A stretch of 47,212 bases of DNA, from contig JANQJW010000030.1 in the NCBI GenBank assembly GCA_028281445.1, forward strand, positions 1 to 47,212, written 5' to 3'. The position numbers and the translations under genes were made by a program. The notes under the pieces are model-generated. The model was not told the DNA's origin, made no database searches, and was given only the letters and a program-made list of their open reading frames with translations. This DNA is from Planctomycetota bacterium (GTDB taxonomy: Bacteria; Planctomycetota; PLA2; JAEUHO01). Below are positions 1-9,175 of the stretch, one piece after another; position 1 is the first letter of the stretch, and each line of letters starts with the position of its first letter.

Positions 1-1521
1 CGAGCGATCGTCGCGCCGGCGGAAGCCGGCGTGCGCGGCCTCCTGGACGACTTGCATGACGTCGCCGAAGGACTACAGCGTGACGAGCGCCTGCTCGGAC
101 GCGTGGCCGGTCGCCTGAATCGCACGGCGCAGCAAGTGCGCATGACGTCCTTCTCGTCGGCGTGTCGCGGGCTGGCGCGCGCGGCGCGCGATGTTGCGGC
201 GGCGTGCGGCAAGCGCGCCGAGGTGCAGGTTCACGGCGGTGATGTCGAGCTCGACCGACTCGTCGTAGAGCGCCTTCGTGACCCGCTGCTGCACCTCGTG
301 CGAAACGCGGTCAGCCACGGCCTGGAGCGCCCTGAGGATCGCGAAGCGGCGGGCAAGCCGCCGGTGGGCGTCATCTCGCTCTCGGCCGCGCTGCGCGGTG
401 ACACGGTCGTCGTGGCCGTCGCGGACGACGGACGCGGTATCGATCACGGCGTGCTCCGCGCGCGTGCGGAGGCACTCGGCGTCCCGGTCCCGGAGGACGA
501 CCGCGCGCTCGAACGCCTTGCGTTCCAGCCCGGCTTCTCGACGGCGAGCGAGACCACGAACGTCTCCGGTCGCGGTGTGGGGCTCGACGTCGTCAAGTCG
601 GAGGTCGAGGCGCTTCGCGGTTCTACCGAGCTGCAGACGGAGTCGAAGCGTGGTTGCACGTTCCTGCTGACGGTGCCGCTGACGCTGACGGCGATGCACG
701 CGCTGCTCGTTCGCTGCAGCGGTCGCACCTTCGCGCTGCCGAGCGCGGCGGTGGCGGGCCTGGTGCGAATCCGTGAAGACGAGGTCCGCGACCTGCCGAC
801 CGGGCCCGCGCTGCACTTCCACGATCGCCTGGTACCGCTGCGCAGGCTGAGTGATGTGCTCGGCCTGCCGGCGTCCGGCGCGCCGACGCCCGGGGATCGC
901 ACGCCCGTCGTCGTCGTGGGGGGGGGCGGCGCCGAAGTCGCACTCGCGGTCGATGAGCTCGACGCGGAGTGCGAGATCCTCATCAAGGAGCTCGGCAAGC
1001 GGCTCCAGGGCCTGGAGCTCGTGTCGGGTGCGACGACACTCGAGAGCGGCCGCATCGCGCTGATCCTGAACACGTCCGCGCTCGTACGCCGCATCGAGGG
1101 CCGCACCATGTCGAGCCTCGTCTTCAACGAGGTGGACGAAGAAGAGAACCCCGCCGGCCAGAAGCGCCTGCTCCTGGCCGACGACTCCGTGACGACGCGC
1201 ATGATGGTCATGGGCATCCTCGAGCAGGCGGGCTACCACGTCTCCGTCGTGCCCGACGGCATGGCTGCGTGGGAGCGCTTGCAGCAGGGGGGCTTCGATC
1301 TCGTCGTATCCGATGTCGAGATGCCGCGCATGGGCGGCTGCAACCTCACGGAGCGGATTCGAGCGTCGGGTGATCACCGCGACCTGCCCGTGATCCTCGT
1401 CACCGGGCTCGAGAAGGAAGAACACCGCCTGCGCGGCCTTGCCGCCGGGGCGAACGCCTACGTCGTGAAGAGCGAGTTCGATGGTGCGACGCTGCTCGAA
1501 GCCATCGCGGAGCTGATCTGA
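1..1521 (+). CDS. cheA: CheA-type chemotaxis histidine kinase with C-terminal receiver (5' partial)
   Basis: The frame is open from the first base, so the gene starts outside the window and the Hpt domain with its phosphorylated His is not visible. What remains is the end of the dimerisation region, then a HATPase core: an N box around HLVRNAVSHGLE, a G1 box DDGRGID and a G2 box GRGVGLDVVKSEVEAL. A CheW-like coupling domain follows, then a receiver domain with acceptor Asp in VVSDVEMPRMGG and the conserved Lys in YVVKSE. CheA-receiver fusions are typical of FrzE-like or alternative chemosensory pathways. The stop is one base before cheB, so the two are almost certainly co-transcribed. The kinase should phosphorylate CheB, its own receiver, or both. 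Family assignment is firm; the signal sensed is unknown. Confidence 0.95.
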   Translation, partial: RAIVAPAEAGVRGLLDDLHDVAEGLQRDERLLGRVAGRLNRTAQQVRMTSFSSACRGLARAARDVAAACGKRAEVQVHGGDVELDRLVVERLRDPLLHLVRNAVSHGLERPEDREAAGKPPVGVISLSAALRGDTVVVAVADDGRGIDHGVLRARAEALGVPVPEDDRALERLAFQPGFSTASETTNVSGRGVGLDVVKSEVEALRGSTELQTESKRGCTFLLTVPLTLTAMHALLVRCSGRTFALPSAAVAGLVRIREDEVRDLPTGPALHFHDRLVPLRRLSDVLGLPASGAPTPGDRTPVVVVGGGGAEVALAVDELDAECEILIKELGKRLQGLELVSGATTLESGRIALILNTSALVRRIEGRTMSSLVFNEVDEEENPAGQKRLLLADDSVTTRMMVMGILEQAGYHVSVVPDGMAAWERLQQGGFDLVVSDVEMPRMGGCNLTERIRASGDHRDLPVILVTGLEKEEHRLRGLAAGANAYVVKSEFDGATLLEAIAELI

Positions 1522-1522
1522 C

Positions 1523-2587
1523 ATGGCCGTGCGCCGTGTCCTGGTTGTGGACGACTCGCAGACCACGCGCGAGATGCTCAGTGCCGTCATCGAATCCCAT
1601 CCCGACCTGACGGTCGTCGGTGTCGCCGCCAACGGGAACGAGGCCCTCGAGCTCGTCGAGAAGCGGCGTCCCGACATCATCACCATGGACGTACGCATGC
1701 CGCGCATGGACGGCCTGGCCGCGACGAAGCAGATCATGAGCCGGTGGCCGACGCCCATCGTGATCGTCGCCGGCGCGGCGCGCGACGCGGAAGTGCGCGC
1801 TTCGATCCAGGCGATGGAGCTCGGCGCCGTCGCGGTGCTGCCGAAACCCCACGGCCCCCTCGCGGACGGCTTCGAGGAAGACACCCGCTCGCTGCAGGAG
1901 ACGCTCATTACGCTTGCCGGTGTGCGTGTCATTCGCCGTCGTGACTTGGCGCGTACCGCGCGTCCCGGCGGGTCGCCGTCGCGGCGTGAAGGCGGGGCGC
2001 GCGCGGTTGCGATCGCAGCCTCTACGGGCGGACCCCAGGTGCTGCGGGAGATCCTGAGTGCATTGCCGGGCACGCTGCCCGCTCCCGTGCTCGTCGTGCA
2101 GCACATCGCGCCCGGGTTCACGGCGGGGTTGGCCGAACATCTCGACAAGCACTGCGCGCTTTCGGTGGCCATCGCCGAGGACGGCGAGCGGCTGCGACCG
2201 GGGCATGTGTACGTCGCACCCGATGACCTGCACCTCGGCGTGCGCAACCGTCGCGTGCACCTGGATGGCGGTCCCCGCCGGGGACGCTTTCGTCCCGCGG
2301 CCGACTACCTGTTCGCATCGGCTGCCCAGGTGTACGGGCCGAAGCTCTTCACCGCGATCCTCACGGGCATGGGGAGCGACGGCGTTCTCGGTCTGCGCGA
2401 GGTCCGCGCTGTCGGCGGCCGGATCGTGGCGCAAGACGAAGCGACGTGCGTCGTTCACGGCATGCCGGGGGCGGCCGTGGACGCGGGACTCACGAACGAG
2501 TCCCTGGCGCCGGCTGCCATCGCCCGGGCAATCTGCCGCGCGGTTTGCGGGGGCGATACGGCCACCGAGCTGCCGCTCGGCGCGTGA
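1523..2587 (+). CDS. cheB: CheB: chemotaxis response regulator / protein-glutamate methylesterase
   Basis: 354 residues, the usual CheB length. The N-terminal receiver (about 3-120) has paired acidic residues in VVDDS and acceptor Asp near residue 56 in ITMDVRMPRMDG. The C-terminal methylesterase domain (about 160-350) has the catalytic triad: Ser near 167 in IAASTGGP, His near 194 in VVQHIAPGF and Asp near 286 in LTGMGSDG. It removes methyl groups from (or deamidates) glutamates of chemoreceptors and is activated by phosphorylation from CheA. The ATG lies one base after the cheA stop, indicating translational coupling. Its stop is three bases from the stop of the convergent kinase gene. No receptor, CheR or CheW gene is visible; they would lie left of the window. 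Confidence 0.96.
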   Translation: MAVRRVLVVDDSQTTREMLSAVIESHPDLTVVGVAANGNEALELVEKRRPDIITMDVRMPRMDGLAATKQIMSRWPTPIVIVAGAARDAEVRASIQAMELGAVAVLPKPHGPLADGFEEDTRSLQETLITLAGVRVIRRRDLARTARPGGSPSRREGGARAVAIAASTGGPQVLREILSALPGTLPAPVLVVQHIAPGFTAGLAEHLDKHCALSVAIAEDGERLRPGHVYVAPDDLHLGVRNRRVHLDGGPRRGRFRPAADYLFASAAQVYGPKLFTAILTGMGSDGVLGLREVRAVGGRIVAQDEATCVVHGMPGAAVDAGLTNESLAPAAIARAICRAVCGGDTATELPLGA

Positions 2588-2590
2588 GCG

Positions 2591-5161
2591 CTACCCGGCG
2601 CGTGCGCGCCGCAGCGCGATCGCTTCACGGATTGCTTCTCGCAGAGCGTCCTGGTTGACGGGCTTGGACAGGTAGCCGTCCATGCCGGCGTCCAGGCAGC
2701 GCTCGCGATCGCCGCTCATTGCGTTGGCAGTCATGGCCGTGATTCGAATCGCCGCCGCCGGACCATCCAGGGCACGAATGCGGCGCGTGGCCTCGAACCC
2801 GTCCATGACCGGCATCTGGCAGTCCATCAGCACGAGGTCGTAGTGCGTCGTGCGGACCTGCTCTACGGCCGCGCGCCCGTCTTCGACCGTGTCCACCTCG
2901 CAGCCCATCTTGGTGAGAAGCACACACGCGACCTTGCGATTCACGGGGTTGTCTTCCACGAGCAGGATGTGGGCGTCGAGCACCTCGGCCTCTGCCGGCT
3001 CCGGAGCGGGCGTCGGCGGCAGCGCGCGAACCGTGGGGCGCGCCCTACCGACCACCGACGCGAGCGTCGCGCGCAGGACGGACGGGGCGATGGGCTTCGT
3101 GAGGACGTTTTCGTGGCCTTCCTCGCGCAGATCCTGCGTCTCCTGCAGGCTCGGCGTCAGGATCGCCACGTGCGCGGCGCCGGTCCGGAGCAGCGGCGAG
3201 AGGCAGGCGTCTTCGCAGGCGTGCGAGCCCGCGTCCAACAAGGCAATGTCGAACGGCTGCTCCGCCGCCGTTGCGCGCCGCAGGGTCTCTGCGCCCGCTG
3301 CGGCGTTCTCGCACACCACGACGTCGATCCCCCAGAATGCGAGCTGCTCTGCGAGGACGGTCCGCATCACATCGCCCTGCTCGATGAGGAGCAGGCGCTT
3401 CTCCTCGAGCGTGCCGGGCTCCTTGAAGACCGGGGCTTCGTCGCCCAGGTCTGCGGGCGTCGCCGGGCGAAGCGGGAGGCGGAAGGAGAACCGCGAACCA
3501 TGGCCCACCTCACTGGTCGCTTCGATCGAGCCGCCCATCAGCTCGACCAGCCGCTGGCTGATCGCGAGCCCGAGGCCCGTGCCGCCGAAGCGCCGGGTCG
3601 TGGACCCCTCCGCCTGGGTGAACTTGTCGAAGATCATGTCCAGCCGGTCTTCGGGGATCCCGATGCCCGTGTCCTCGACGGCGATCTCCATCTCGTAGGC
3701 GCCGTCATCGGCGTATCGGCCCCGGACGTCGACGAGCACGTGTCCTTGCTCCGTGAACTTGAACGCGTTGCCGACCAGGTTCGTGAGGACCTGGCGGATG
3801 CGACCCTTGTCGCCGATCAGTTGGCGCTGCGTGTCGGACGCGTAGCGCATCACCAGCTCGATCCCCTTCGATGCGGCACGAGGCCCCAGCAGATCGACGG
3901 TGTGGGCGATCGTGCGTTCGAGATCGAAGGGCACCTCCTCGACGCGTAGCTTGCCGGCCTCGATCTTCGAGAAGTCCAGGATGTCGTCGATGATCGTCAG
4001 GAGCGCCTCGGCGGACTGCGTCGCGGTCTTGACGTAGTCCTCCTGCTCGTCGCTGAGGCTCGTGGAGAGCAGAGCATGCAGCATGCCCGTCACGCCGTTC
4101 ATCGGCGTGCGGATCTCGTGGCTCATGTTCGCGAGGAACTCGCTCTTCGCGCGCGTCGCATCCTCCGCCACGTCCTTCGCCTGGATGAGCTCCTCCCGCG
4201 AGTCCTCGAGCTCGGCCATCGTCTGCTCGAGCCGGTCGGCGAGGGCAGCCCGTGCTTCGACTGCCGCTTGCTCGGCCTTCGCTCGGATGGCCTCGAGCTC
4301 GCGGTCCTTGAGCTCGGACATGATCCGCTCGTTCTCGCGGTGGTAGAAGTTGCGCCGGAGCAGGGCACGAATGCGGCCGCGCAGCACGGCGAAGTCGCTG
4401 GACTTGCCTACGAAGTCGTCGGCACCCGCCTCGAGGGCATTGGTGAGGTCCTCGCGCGTCTCCTGGCCGGTGAGCATCATCACGGCAAGCGGTGTGGCGA
4501 GCCGGTTTCGCAGGGTGTCGATGCGGCGGCAGACCTCGATCCCGTCGAGGCCCGGCATGATGCGGTCCACGAGCACGCAGTCGAACTTGCTTTCCTCGAG
4601 CAGCCTCAAGCCTTCTTCGCCGCTCATGGCGCGCACGACCTCGTAGCCGGACTGGGTGAGCTCGGCGTCGAGCACCTCGAGGTAGGTCGGGCTGTCGTCG
4701 ATGGTGAGCACGCGGGCGTTGTGCAGTCCGTCGGGGCCCTTGTGGAAGTCCGTCCTGCGATCGCTGGGCCGGTGCTTGAGGAGCACGCGAATGCGCGCCA
4801 GGAGGACCTCCGGATCCGTGCTCTTGGGCAGGAAGTCGTCCGCTCCGCTGTCGAGCGAGCGCAGCTCCGTCTCCTCGGCGGCGTCCGAGGTGAGCAGCAT
4901 GATCGGGAGCTCGCGCGTCTCGAACTGCATGCGCAGGAGCCGGCACAGGGCGTCCGCGTCCTGTCCTGGCAGGTAGTAGTCGGCGATGACCAGGTCCGGC
5001 GGGGCAATGCGGAGCTGGTCGAGCGCGGCCTGGACATCGGCGACGTGGGTGACCACGTAGCCCTGCTCCTCGAGGACGAACGACAGGGCAATTGCCTGCG
5101 TGGGCGAGTCCTCGACGAGGAGGATTCGCTCCCGTGCATCCATGCCAGGCGCTTCGCTCAT
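2591..5161 (-). CDS. Hybrid sensor histidine kinase, REC-REC-HisKA-HATPase-(REC-like)-REC
   Basis: A soluble kinase of about 856 residues with no membrane segment. Two N-terminal receivers have acceptor Asp near 60 (VIADYYLPG) and near 198 ([12 protein letters not shown]). A coiled coil of about 60 residues leads into HisKA with phospho-His near 348 in [12 protein letters not shown]. The HATPase domain has the N box ([10 protein letters not shown]), DTGIGIP and [11 protein letters not shown] degenerate receiver follows with no clear acceptor, then a complete C-terminal receiver with Asp near 779 in [14 protein letters not shown] chose the ATG at 5161; a GTG at 5182 and an ATG further in are alternatives. 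With two receivers ahead of the kinase, it probably integrates phosphate from another kinase, plausibly the neighbouring CheA. It converges on cheB with three bases between the stops, so it is a separate transcript. Confidence 0.93.
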   Translation of the reverse strand: MSEAPGMDARERILLVEDSPTQAIALSFVLEEQGYVVTHVADVQAALDQLRIAPPDLVIADYYLPGQDADALCRLLRMQFETRELPIMLLTSDAAEETELRSLDSGADDFLPKSTDPEVLLARIRVLLKHRPSDRRTDFHKGPDGLHNARVLTIDDSPTYLEVLDAELTQSGYEVVRAMSGEEGLRLLEESKFDCVLVDRIMPGLDGIEVCRRIDTLRNRLATPLAVMMLTGQETREDLTNALEAGADDFVGKSSDFAVLRGRIRALLRRNFYHRENERIMSELKDRELEAIRAKAEQAAVEARAALADRLEQTMAELEDSREELIQAKDVAEDATRAKSEFLANMSHEIRTPMNGVTGMLHALLSTSLSDEQEDYVKTATQSAEALLTIIDDILDFSKIEAGKLRVEEVPFDLERTIAHTVDLLGPRAASKGIELVMRYASDTQRQLIGDKGRIRQVLTNLVGNAFKFTEQGHVLVDVRGRYADDGAYEMEIAVEDTGIGIPEDRLDMIFDKFTQAEGSTTRRFGGTGLGLAISQRLVELMGGSIEATSEVGHGSRFSFRLPLRPATPADLGDEAPVFKEPGTLEEKRLLLIEQGDVMRTVLAEQLAFWGIDVVVCENAAAGAETLRRATAAEQPFDIALLDAGSHACEDACLSPLLRTGAAHVAILTPSLQETQDLREEGHENVLTKPIAPSVLRATLASVVGRARPTVRALPPTPAPEPAEAEVLDAHILLVEDNPVNRKVACVLLTKMGCEVDTVEDGRAAVEQVRTTHYDLVLMDCQMPVMDGFEATRRIRALDGPAAAIRITAMTANAMSGDRERCLDAGMDGYLSKPVNQDALREAIREAIALRRARAG

Positions 5162-5220
5162 CTCCGTGCCCGCTCCAATCACCGGCGTACGGGGAGCAGG
5201 GCCGTCGCCGTGCTCCGTAT

Positions 5221-5238
5221 AGGGTCAATTTCGACCCT
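5221..5238. repeat. Short inverted repeat upstream of the hybrid kinase gene
   Basis: AGGGTC and GACCCT form 6-bp arms around a 6-base A/T-rich spacer, 59 bases upstream of the chosen kinase start, inside the 227-base gap 5162-5388. It could be a regulator site or a small hairpin. Nothing else coding is seen in this gap. Confidence 0.35.
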
Positions 5239-5388
5239 GGCGCACCCGCGTGGAAAGGCCGGGGAGACCTTCTAAAGGCGGCGCTCACGCGGTTGTTGAG
5301 AGGATTTGAATAGAGTCTGGAACCGCTGGCTGAAGCCTGTTGCGTAGGGAGCCGCACATCGGCTTTCGGGCGCAGACAGACAGCGCCG

Positions 5389-6438
5389 CTAGAGGACGCA
5401 GACGATCCAGAGCAGGACGCCGACGCCCACAAGGCCCGCGGCGGCGAGCCACACGGACGTCCAGCGGACGGGAATCTCGACGCTGCCGTCCGGCAGCGCA
5501 TCGGCGTCGGGATCGAGGTAGGGCCGCAGGGTGTCGATCGCGGGCGTCGGCACCCCGCTCTCGCGAATCAGGACCTGGAACTCATCCGCAATGGCAGTCA
5601 TCTCGGCGCGCGCTTGCAGTGCGTGTCCGATCTTGATGCGCCCTGCGTCGCCCGAGAGCTTGCGCTTCAGTCCCGCCATGAGCAGCGGCTCGGGCAGCCA
5701 CCGGAAGATCTTGTGGCTTGGCGGCATGACGGGGATGCCCTTGGCCTCGAGGACCTTGAATCCTTCGCGGATCGCCCGGGTCATCAGGACCCATGCGTCA
5801 CGTGTGCGGGCAAGGCGCTCGATGTCGGCGCCCGCCATGTAGAAGGCGTTCGACGTCGGGCTGATCTCTGCGACGTGGGTCTTCAGCCAGGCATCCATGT
5901 TCTCGGACACGGACATCGGGAAGCCGGCCTCCTCCAGGGCTCCCGCGATCCTCTCGATGCGTTCGGAGCGTGTGCCGTCCAACTCACCGATCGTCGTGGG
6001 CTGCTCGCGGCCCGAGAGGACCAGGTGCCGGATGCGGTCTCCCTGGGGCACGGCACCTGCACCGGGAAAGCCAAGCAGGACGCGCCTTGCGCCGAGGGCT
6101 TCCACCATTGCGTCCGGGCCGGCCGCGTTGTTCCCGAAGAACATGACGCTGGGTGTGTGCCGGTTCACGGCCAGGATCGGCAACACCTCGGCAACGCTCT
6201 GCTTGGGCAGGATGACGAGAACGAGGTCGTAGGCGTCCTCGGGATCCAGACGCTCGACGGCGTCGATGGCGACATCGGTTTCGCGACCTGTCGAGGCGTC
6301 TTCCAACCGGATGCCGTGCTCTCGGATTGCAGCGAGGCGCTCGCCCCGCGCGAGGATCCAGACGTCCTGTCCGGACTGTGCGAGCAGGCCCGCATAGAGG
6401 CTTCCGATGGTGCCGGCTCCGTAGACGAGGATCTTCAC
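5389..6438 (-). CDS. Ketopantoate reductase-like (ApbA/PanE family) oxidoreductase with C-terminal membrane segment
   Basis: 349 residues. The N terminus carries a Rossmann dinucleotide motif (YGAGTIGSLYAG) and the NADP-type WILARG stretch. The C-terminal ApbA domain contains WLKTHVAEISPTSNA, where the Lys matches the catalytic Lys of ketopantoate reductases. The classic enzyme reduces 2-dehydropantoate to pantoate for coenzyme A synthesis. This protein is about 50 residues longer than typical PanE and ends in a hydrophobic stretch (AAAGLVGVGVLLWIV) that looks like a membrane anchor, so a role outside pantothenate synthesis is quite possible. The start is GTG (CAC on the plus strand), 12 bases after the stop of the upstream Rossmann gene, in one operon. 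Confidence 0.85.
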   Translation of the reverse strand: MKILVYGAGTIGSLYAGLLAQSGQDVWILARGERLAAIREHGIRLEDASTGRETDVAIDAVERLDPEDAYDLVLVILPKQSVAEVLPILAVNRHTPSVMFFGNNAAGPDAMVEALGARRVLLGFPGAGAVPQGDRIRHLVLSGREQPTTIGELDGTRSERIERIAGALEEAGFPMSVSENMDAWLKTHVAEISPTSNAFYMAGADIERLARTRDAWVLMTRAIREGFKVLEAKGIPVMPPSHKIFRWLPEPLLMAGLKRKLSGDAGRIKIGHALQARAEMTAIADEFQVLIRESGVPTPAIDTLRPYLDPDADALPDGSVEIPVRWTSVWLAAAGLVGVGVLLWIVCVL

Positions 6439-6450
6439 GAGCGCACTCTG

Positions 6451-7050
6451 CTAGGCCACCCGGTAGACCTGTCCCGTCTGGGCGCCTTCGACGCTCTTGG
6501 CGTACGCCAGCGCCGCTCGCGCGGCGGGAACGGGTTCGAAGCCTCGAAAGAACGAGCCGTAGGCGCCCATGGCCTCCGCGATCACGCCGGGGCTCACGAC
6601 GTTGATGCGCTGGCCCTTCGGCATCTCGATCGCCGCAGCAAGTACGAACCCGTTGACGGCGCCGTTGACCATCGACGCTGACGTGCCCTGGACGATCGGG
6701 TCCGAATCGAGCACGCCCGTGGTCAGCGTGAAAGACCCTCCCTCGGCAACGAAGTCGCGTCCGATCAACACGAGTCCGACCTGGCCCATCAGTTTGTCTC
6801 GCAGGCCGACCTGGTAATCTCCCGCGTCCATCTCCGCGAAGGGAGCGAACGTCACCTTGCCTGCTGCGGAGACGACCGCATCGAGGGGGCCGACGCCGGC
6901 GTACGCCTCACGCACGCTGTCGGGCTCTGTGAGATCGAGGCGCACGTCGCCCGAGCTGCGACCTGCCGTGATGACCTCGTGGCGCGAGCCGAGCTCTGTG
7001 GCAACCGCTTGTCCGATGGTCCCTGACGCGCCGACTACGAGGATTCTCAT
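6451..7050 (-). CDS. Short-chain dehydrogenase (NAD(P)-binding Rossmann protein)
   Basis: 199 residues starting at the ATG of MRILVVGASGTIGQAVA. An upstream in-frame ATG would add 20 basic residues with no family match. The GASGTIGQ nucleotide motif and the NxAG-like segment SAAGKV fit a compact SDR of the YwnB/short-SDR kind that uses dinucleotides to reduce or oxidise small substrates. The classical YxxxK pair is not obvious; the stretch ASMVNGAVNGFVLAAA sits where it would be expected. The gene is followed after 12 bases by the ApbA-like gene, so both are probably expressed together. Substrate unknown. Confidence 0.82.
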   Translation of the reverse strand: MRILVVGASGTIGQAVATELGSRHEVITAGRSSGDVRLDLTEPDSVREAYAGVGPLDAVVSAAGKVTFAPFAEMDAGDYQVGLRDKLMGQVGLVLIGRDFVAEGGSFTLTTGVLDSDPIVQGTSASMVNGAVNGFVLAAAIEMPKGQRINVVSPGVIAEAMGAYGSFFRGFEPVPAARAALAYAKSVEGAQTGQVYRVA

Positions 7051-7116
7051 GGACCGGAATCTAGCCTTGCCGGGCTTGAATCGAAAGCGGCGAGGCCTTC
7101 GCGTCTCCACGGCTCG

Positions 7117-7551
7117 CTAGAACAGCTTCTCGCCCTCGTGCTCACAGGCCTGTCGGATCCAGCTCTCCATCTGCGCGCCGTCCGGCTCGTCGTCTTCGTG
7201 GATGTGGAAGTACTTGATGTCCTCGTGCTTGGACGCGACCGGAGGAACGGGCTCGAGCAGTCCCCCGTTGTGGAACGTCACCTTGATGTACTTGGTGAAG
7301 CAATGAAACGACACGAACCACCCGCGACCCTCGACGCCGTAGAAGGGCGTGTTCCAACGCACCGCCTTCTTGACGTCGGGGACAGTACGCACAATGAGCG
7401 CATCGAGCCGGCGCCCGGCGTCGCGCTTCCAGCCCGGCATGGCGGAAACATAGGCCTGAACGGGCGCGTCGCCGTCCGCCTTGGCGATTTGTGGGTTGCC
7501 GCCCGAGAGCAGCGTGACGCCCCTCTTGCTCGCTCGCTTCTTCGCCGCCAT
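7117..7551 (-). CDS. DUF1801 domain protein
   Basis: 144 residues. The C-terminal two thirds match the DUF1801 (YdhG-like) pattern: VRTVPDVKKAVRWNTPFYG, then WFVSFHCFTKYIKVTFHNG. Members are small soluble proteins of unknown biochemical role. The N terminus is short and Lys/Arg-rich (MAAKKRASKRG). The ATG at 7551 has a GGGAG ribosome-binding site just upstream that overlaps the end of the DUF4173 gene, eight bases away, so the pair is coupled. A longer open frame upstream is only the antisense shadow of the membrane-protein gene. Confidence 0.86.
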   Translation of the reverse strand: MAAKKRASKRGVTLLSGGNPQIAKADGDAPVQAYVSAMPGWKRDAGRRLDALIVRTVPDVKKAVRWNTPFYGVEGRGWFVSFHCFTKYIKVTFHNGGLLEPVPPVASKHEDIKYFHIHEDDEPDGAQMESWIRQACEHEGEKLF

Positions 7552-7559
7552 GTCGCTCC

Positions 7560-9050
7560 CTACGGACCTGTCGACGCGCGCTCGAGGAGACGCACGCGAC
7601 GCACGGTCCACGCGCGCCAGTCCGTGAGCGTGGTGCGTAGCGACTCCTCGATGGCCGGAATCCTCTCGCCGGCCGCGGCACGGGCCGGTCCTTCCGCGGG
7701 CAGGCTCGCCAGCCGCTGCCATGCCGGCAAGGCGGAAGGGCCCAGCGCTCGCAGGTAGCGGAGATCGATGGACTCGCCGGTGCCCGTGACTTCGCGGGAA
7801 TGCTGCACGTTGTAGGTGGCGATGAAGCCGGGCCAACTGACGAAGCAGCACGCGTAGACCACGGCGATGGCCGCGAACGCATTGACGCGGATCAGCCACC
7901 GGTTCGAGCGGTTCGTGATGATCCGCACCGCGATCAACACGAGACCCAGTGCGACCAGCCCCATCCAGACGGCGGCCGCGAGCCGCCACCGCGTGAGCGT
8001 GTAGGCCTCGACGTAGAGTGCGAGTCGCGTCGCCGCGGCAAACGTGAGCACTACGTTCTGGACCAGCCAGAGATAGACCAGCTTGCGCGCCCACGGCCCG
8101 GCCGTCTGTCCGGCGCGAAAGGTCAAGAGCACGAAGCCCGCTGCAAGAAGGGCGGTTGCGATGAGCGGATAGGCGCCTCGATGCGCGTAGCCCGCGTAGG
8201 TCATGCCCTCAGGCAACGCGGCCCCGAGCATCAGGAACCGCAAGTCGAGCAGGTTCTGCACCAGGAAGATTGCGTTGAAGACCAGCAGGCAGCGCACCAA
8301 CATGGCGGGGCAGAGCAGCGCACCGGTTCGCGGTTCACGGGCGGCGTCCGCCATGGCGAAGCGAGCGCGCGTTCGAAGTAGCGCCCAGGCGCCGGCACCG
8401 ACAACACACCAGAAGACGAGGCGTACGAGTTCGAGTCCGCCGAGCGCGGAGCGCAGGCGGGTCGAGATGCTCTCCACCCACACCTGGATCACGGGATTGG
8501 CGAGCGCGAAGAGACCGAGGAACACGGCCCCGAGTGCGAGCGGGAGAATCCAGAGGAGCAGGCGGAAGGTCCGCGTCGAGGAACCGCCGCGAACGGCCCA
8601 CCGCCGTGCCACGCCCAGGTCGCGGAACGGCTGTGCAATGCCCCACAGGGCAAACGATGTGTAGCGACGAATCCACACACCGACATCGCGCGCCCATCCG
8701 TGGCGGCCTACGAGGGCGATGGCCACGAGTCCCGCGCCCGACAGCAGCACGCCCTGTGGCGTCGGATGCAAGGCGCTCGCGACGGCCAGCCCCAGCACGA
8801 GCACCGCGAGCAGCACACCGGCGCGCCGGCGCAGGACGCGAGGCTGGGCGACGAGCAGCGCTCCGAGGCTGATGGCGACGTAGAGGCCGAACGACCAGCC
8901 GAGCGTGCGGTCGAAGAAGAGCCAGTCCGCGGCGGCGACAAGGCCTGCGCACAGCAGCACGCGCACCTCCACCCGGCCGGACCATGCGGTGCGCCGCGTG
9001 GGGCGTTGCGGAGCCTCGGCGTGTTCCGCAGCCGCTGCACCGTGACTCAA
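7560..9050 (-). CDS. DUF4173/DUF4153-type multi-pass membrane protein
   Basis: 496 residues with about ten to twelve hydrophobic segments and a soluble C-terminal tail of about 90 residues. The segment LDLRFLMLGAALPEGMTYAG, followed by YAHRGAYPL, matches the conserved centre of DUF4173. These are inner-membrane proteins of unknown function, sometimes found next to two-component genes. The start is TTG at 9050, supported by GGAGG six bases upstream and the absence of a better start. It is the first gene of a leftward run with DUF1801, the SDR and the ApbA-like gene, and is divergent from the lipoprotein gene at 9176. Confidence 0.85.
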   Translation of the reverse strand: MSHGAAAAEHAEAPQRPTRRTAWSGRVEVRVLLCAGLVAAADWLFFDRTLGWSFGLYVAISLGALLVAQPRVLRRRAGVLLAVLVLGLAVASALHPTPQGVLLSGAGLVAIALVGRHGWARDVGVWIRRYTSFALWGIAQPFRDLGVARRWAVRGGSSTRTFRLLLWILPLALGAVFLGLFALANPVIQVWVESISTRLRSALGGLELVRLVFWCVVGAGAWALLRTRARFAMADAAREPRTGALLCPAMLVRCLLVFNAIFLVQNLLDLRFLMLGAALPEGMTYAGYAHRGAYPLIATALLAAGFVLLTFRAGQTAGPWARKLVYLWLVQNVVLTFAAATRLALYVEAYTLTRWRLAAAVWMGLVALGLVLIAVRIITNRSNRWLIRVNAFAAIAVVYACCFVSWPGFIATYNVQHSREVTGTGESIDLRYLRALGPSALPAWQRLASLPAEGPARAAAGERIPAIEESLRTTLTDWRAWTVRRVRLLERASTGP

Positions 9051-9175
9051 CCTGCACCTCCAGTCCCCTTTCTACCCCGACCTGTGGGGGCGGCCGAGCC
9101 TGCGGATTTCACAGAACGTCGCCGGTCATCGCGGGGCCCGCATCGGAGTTGAGAGAGCACACGAAAGGAAACCCC

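Noticed and set aside
73..2247. 724-residue minus-strand frame over cheA/cheB
   Set aside because: Shadow of two well-supported genes; composition is typical of antisense frames in high-G+C DNA.
5221..5238. Third copy of the GGGTCAATT promoter motif
   Set aside because: No CGTC at the required distance on either strand, and on the plus strand no gene follows.
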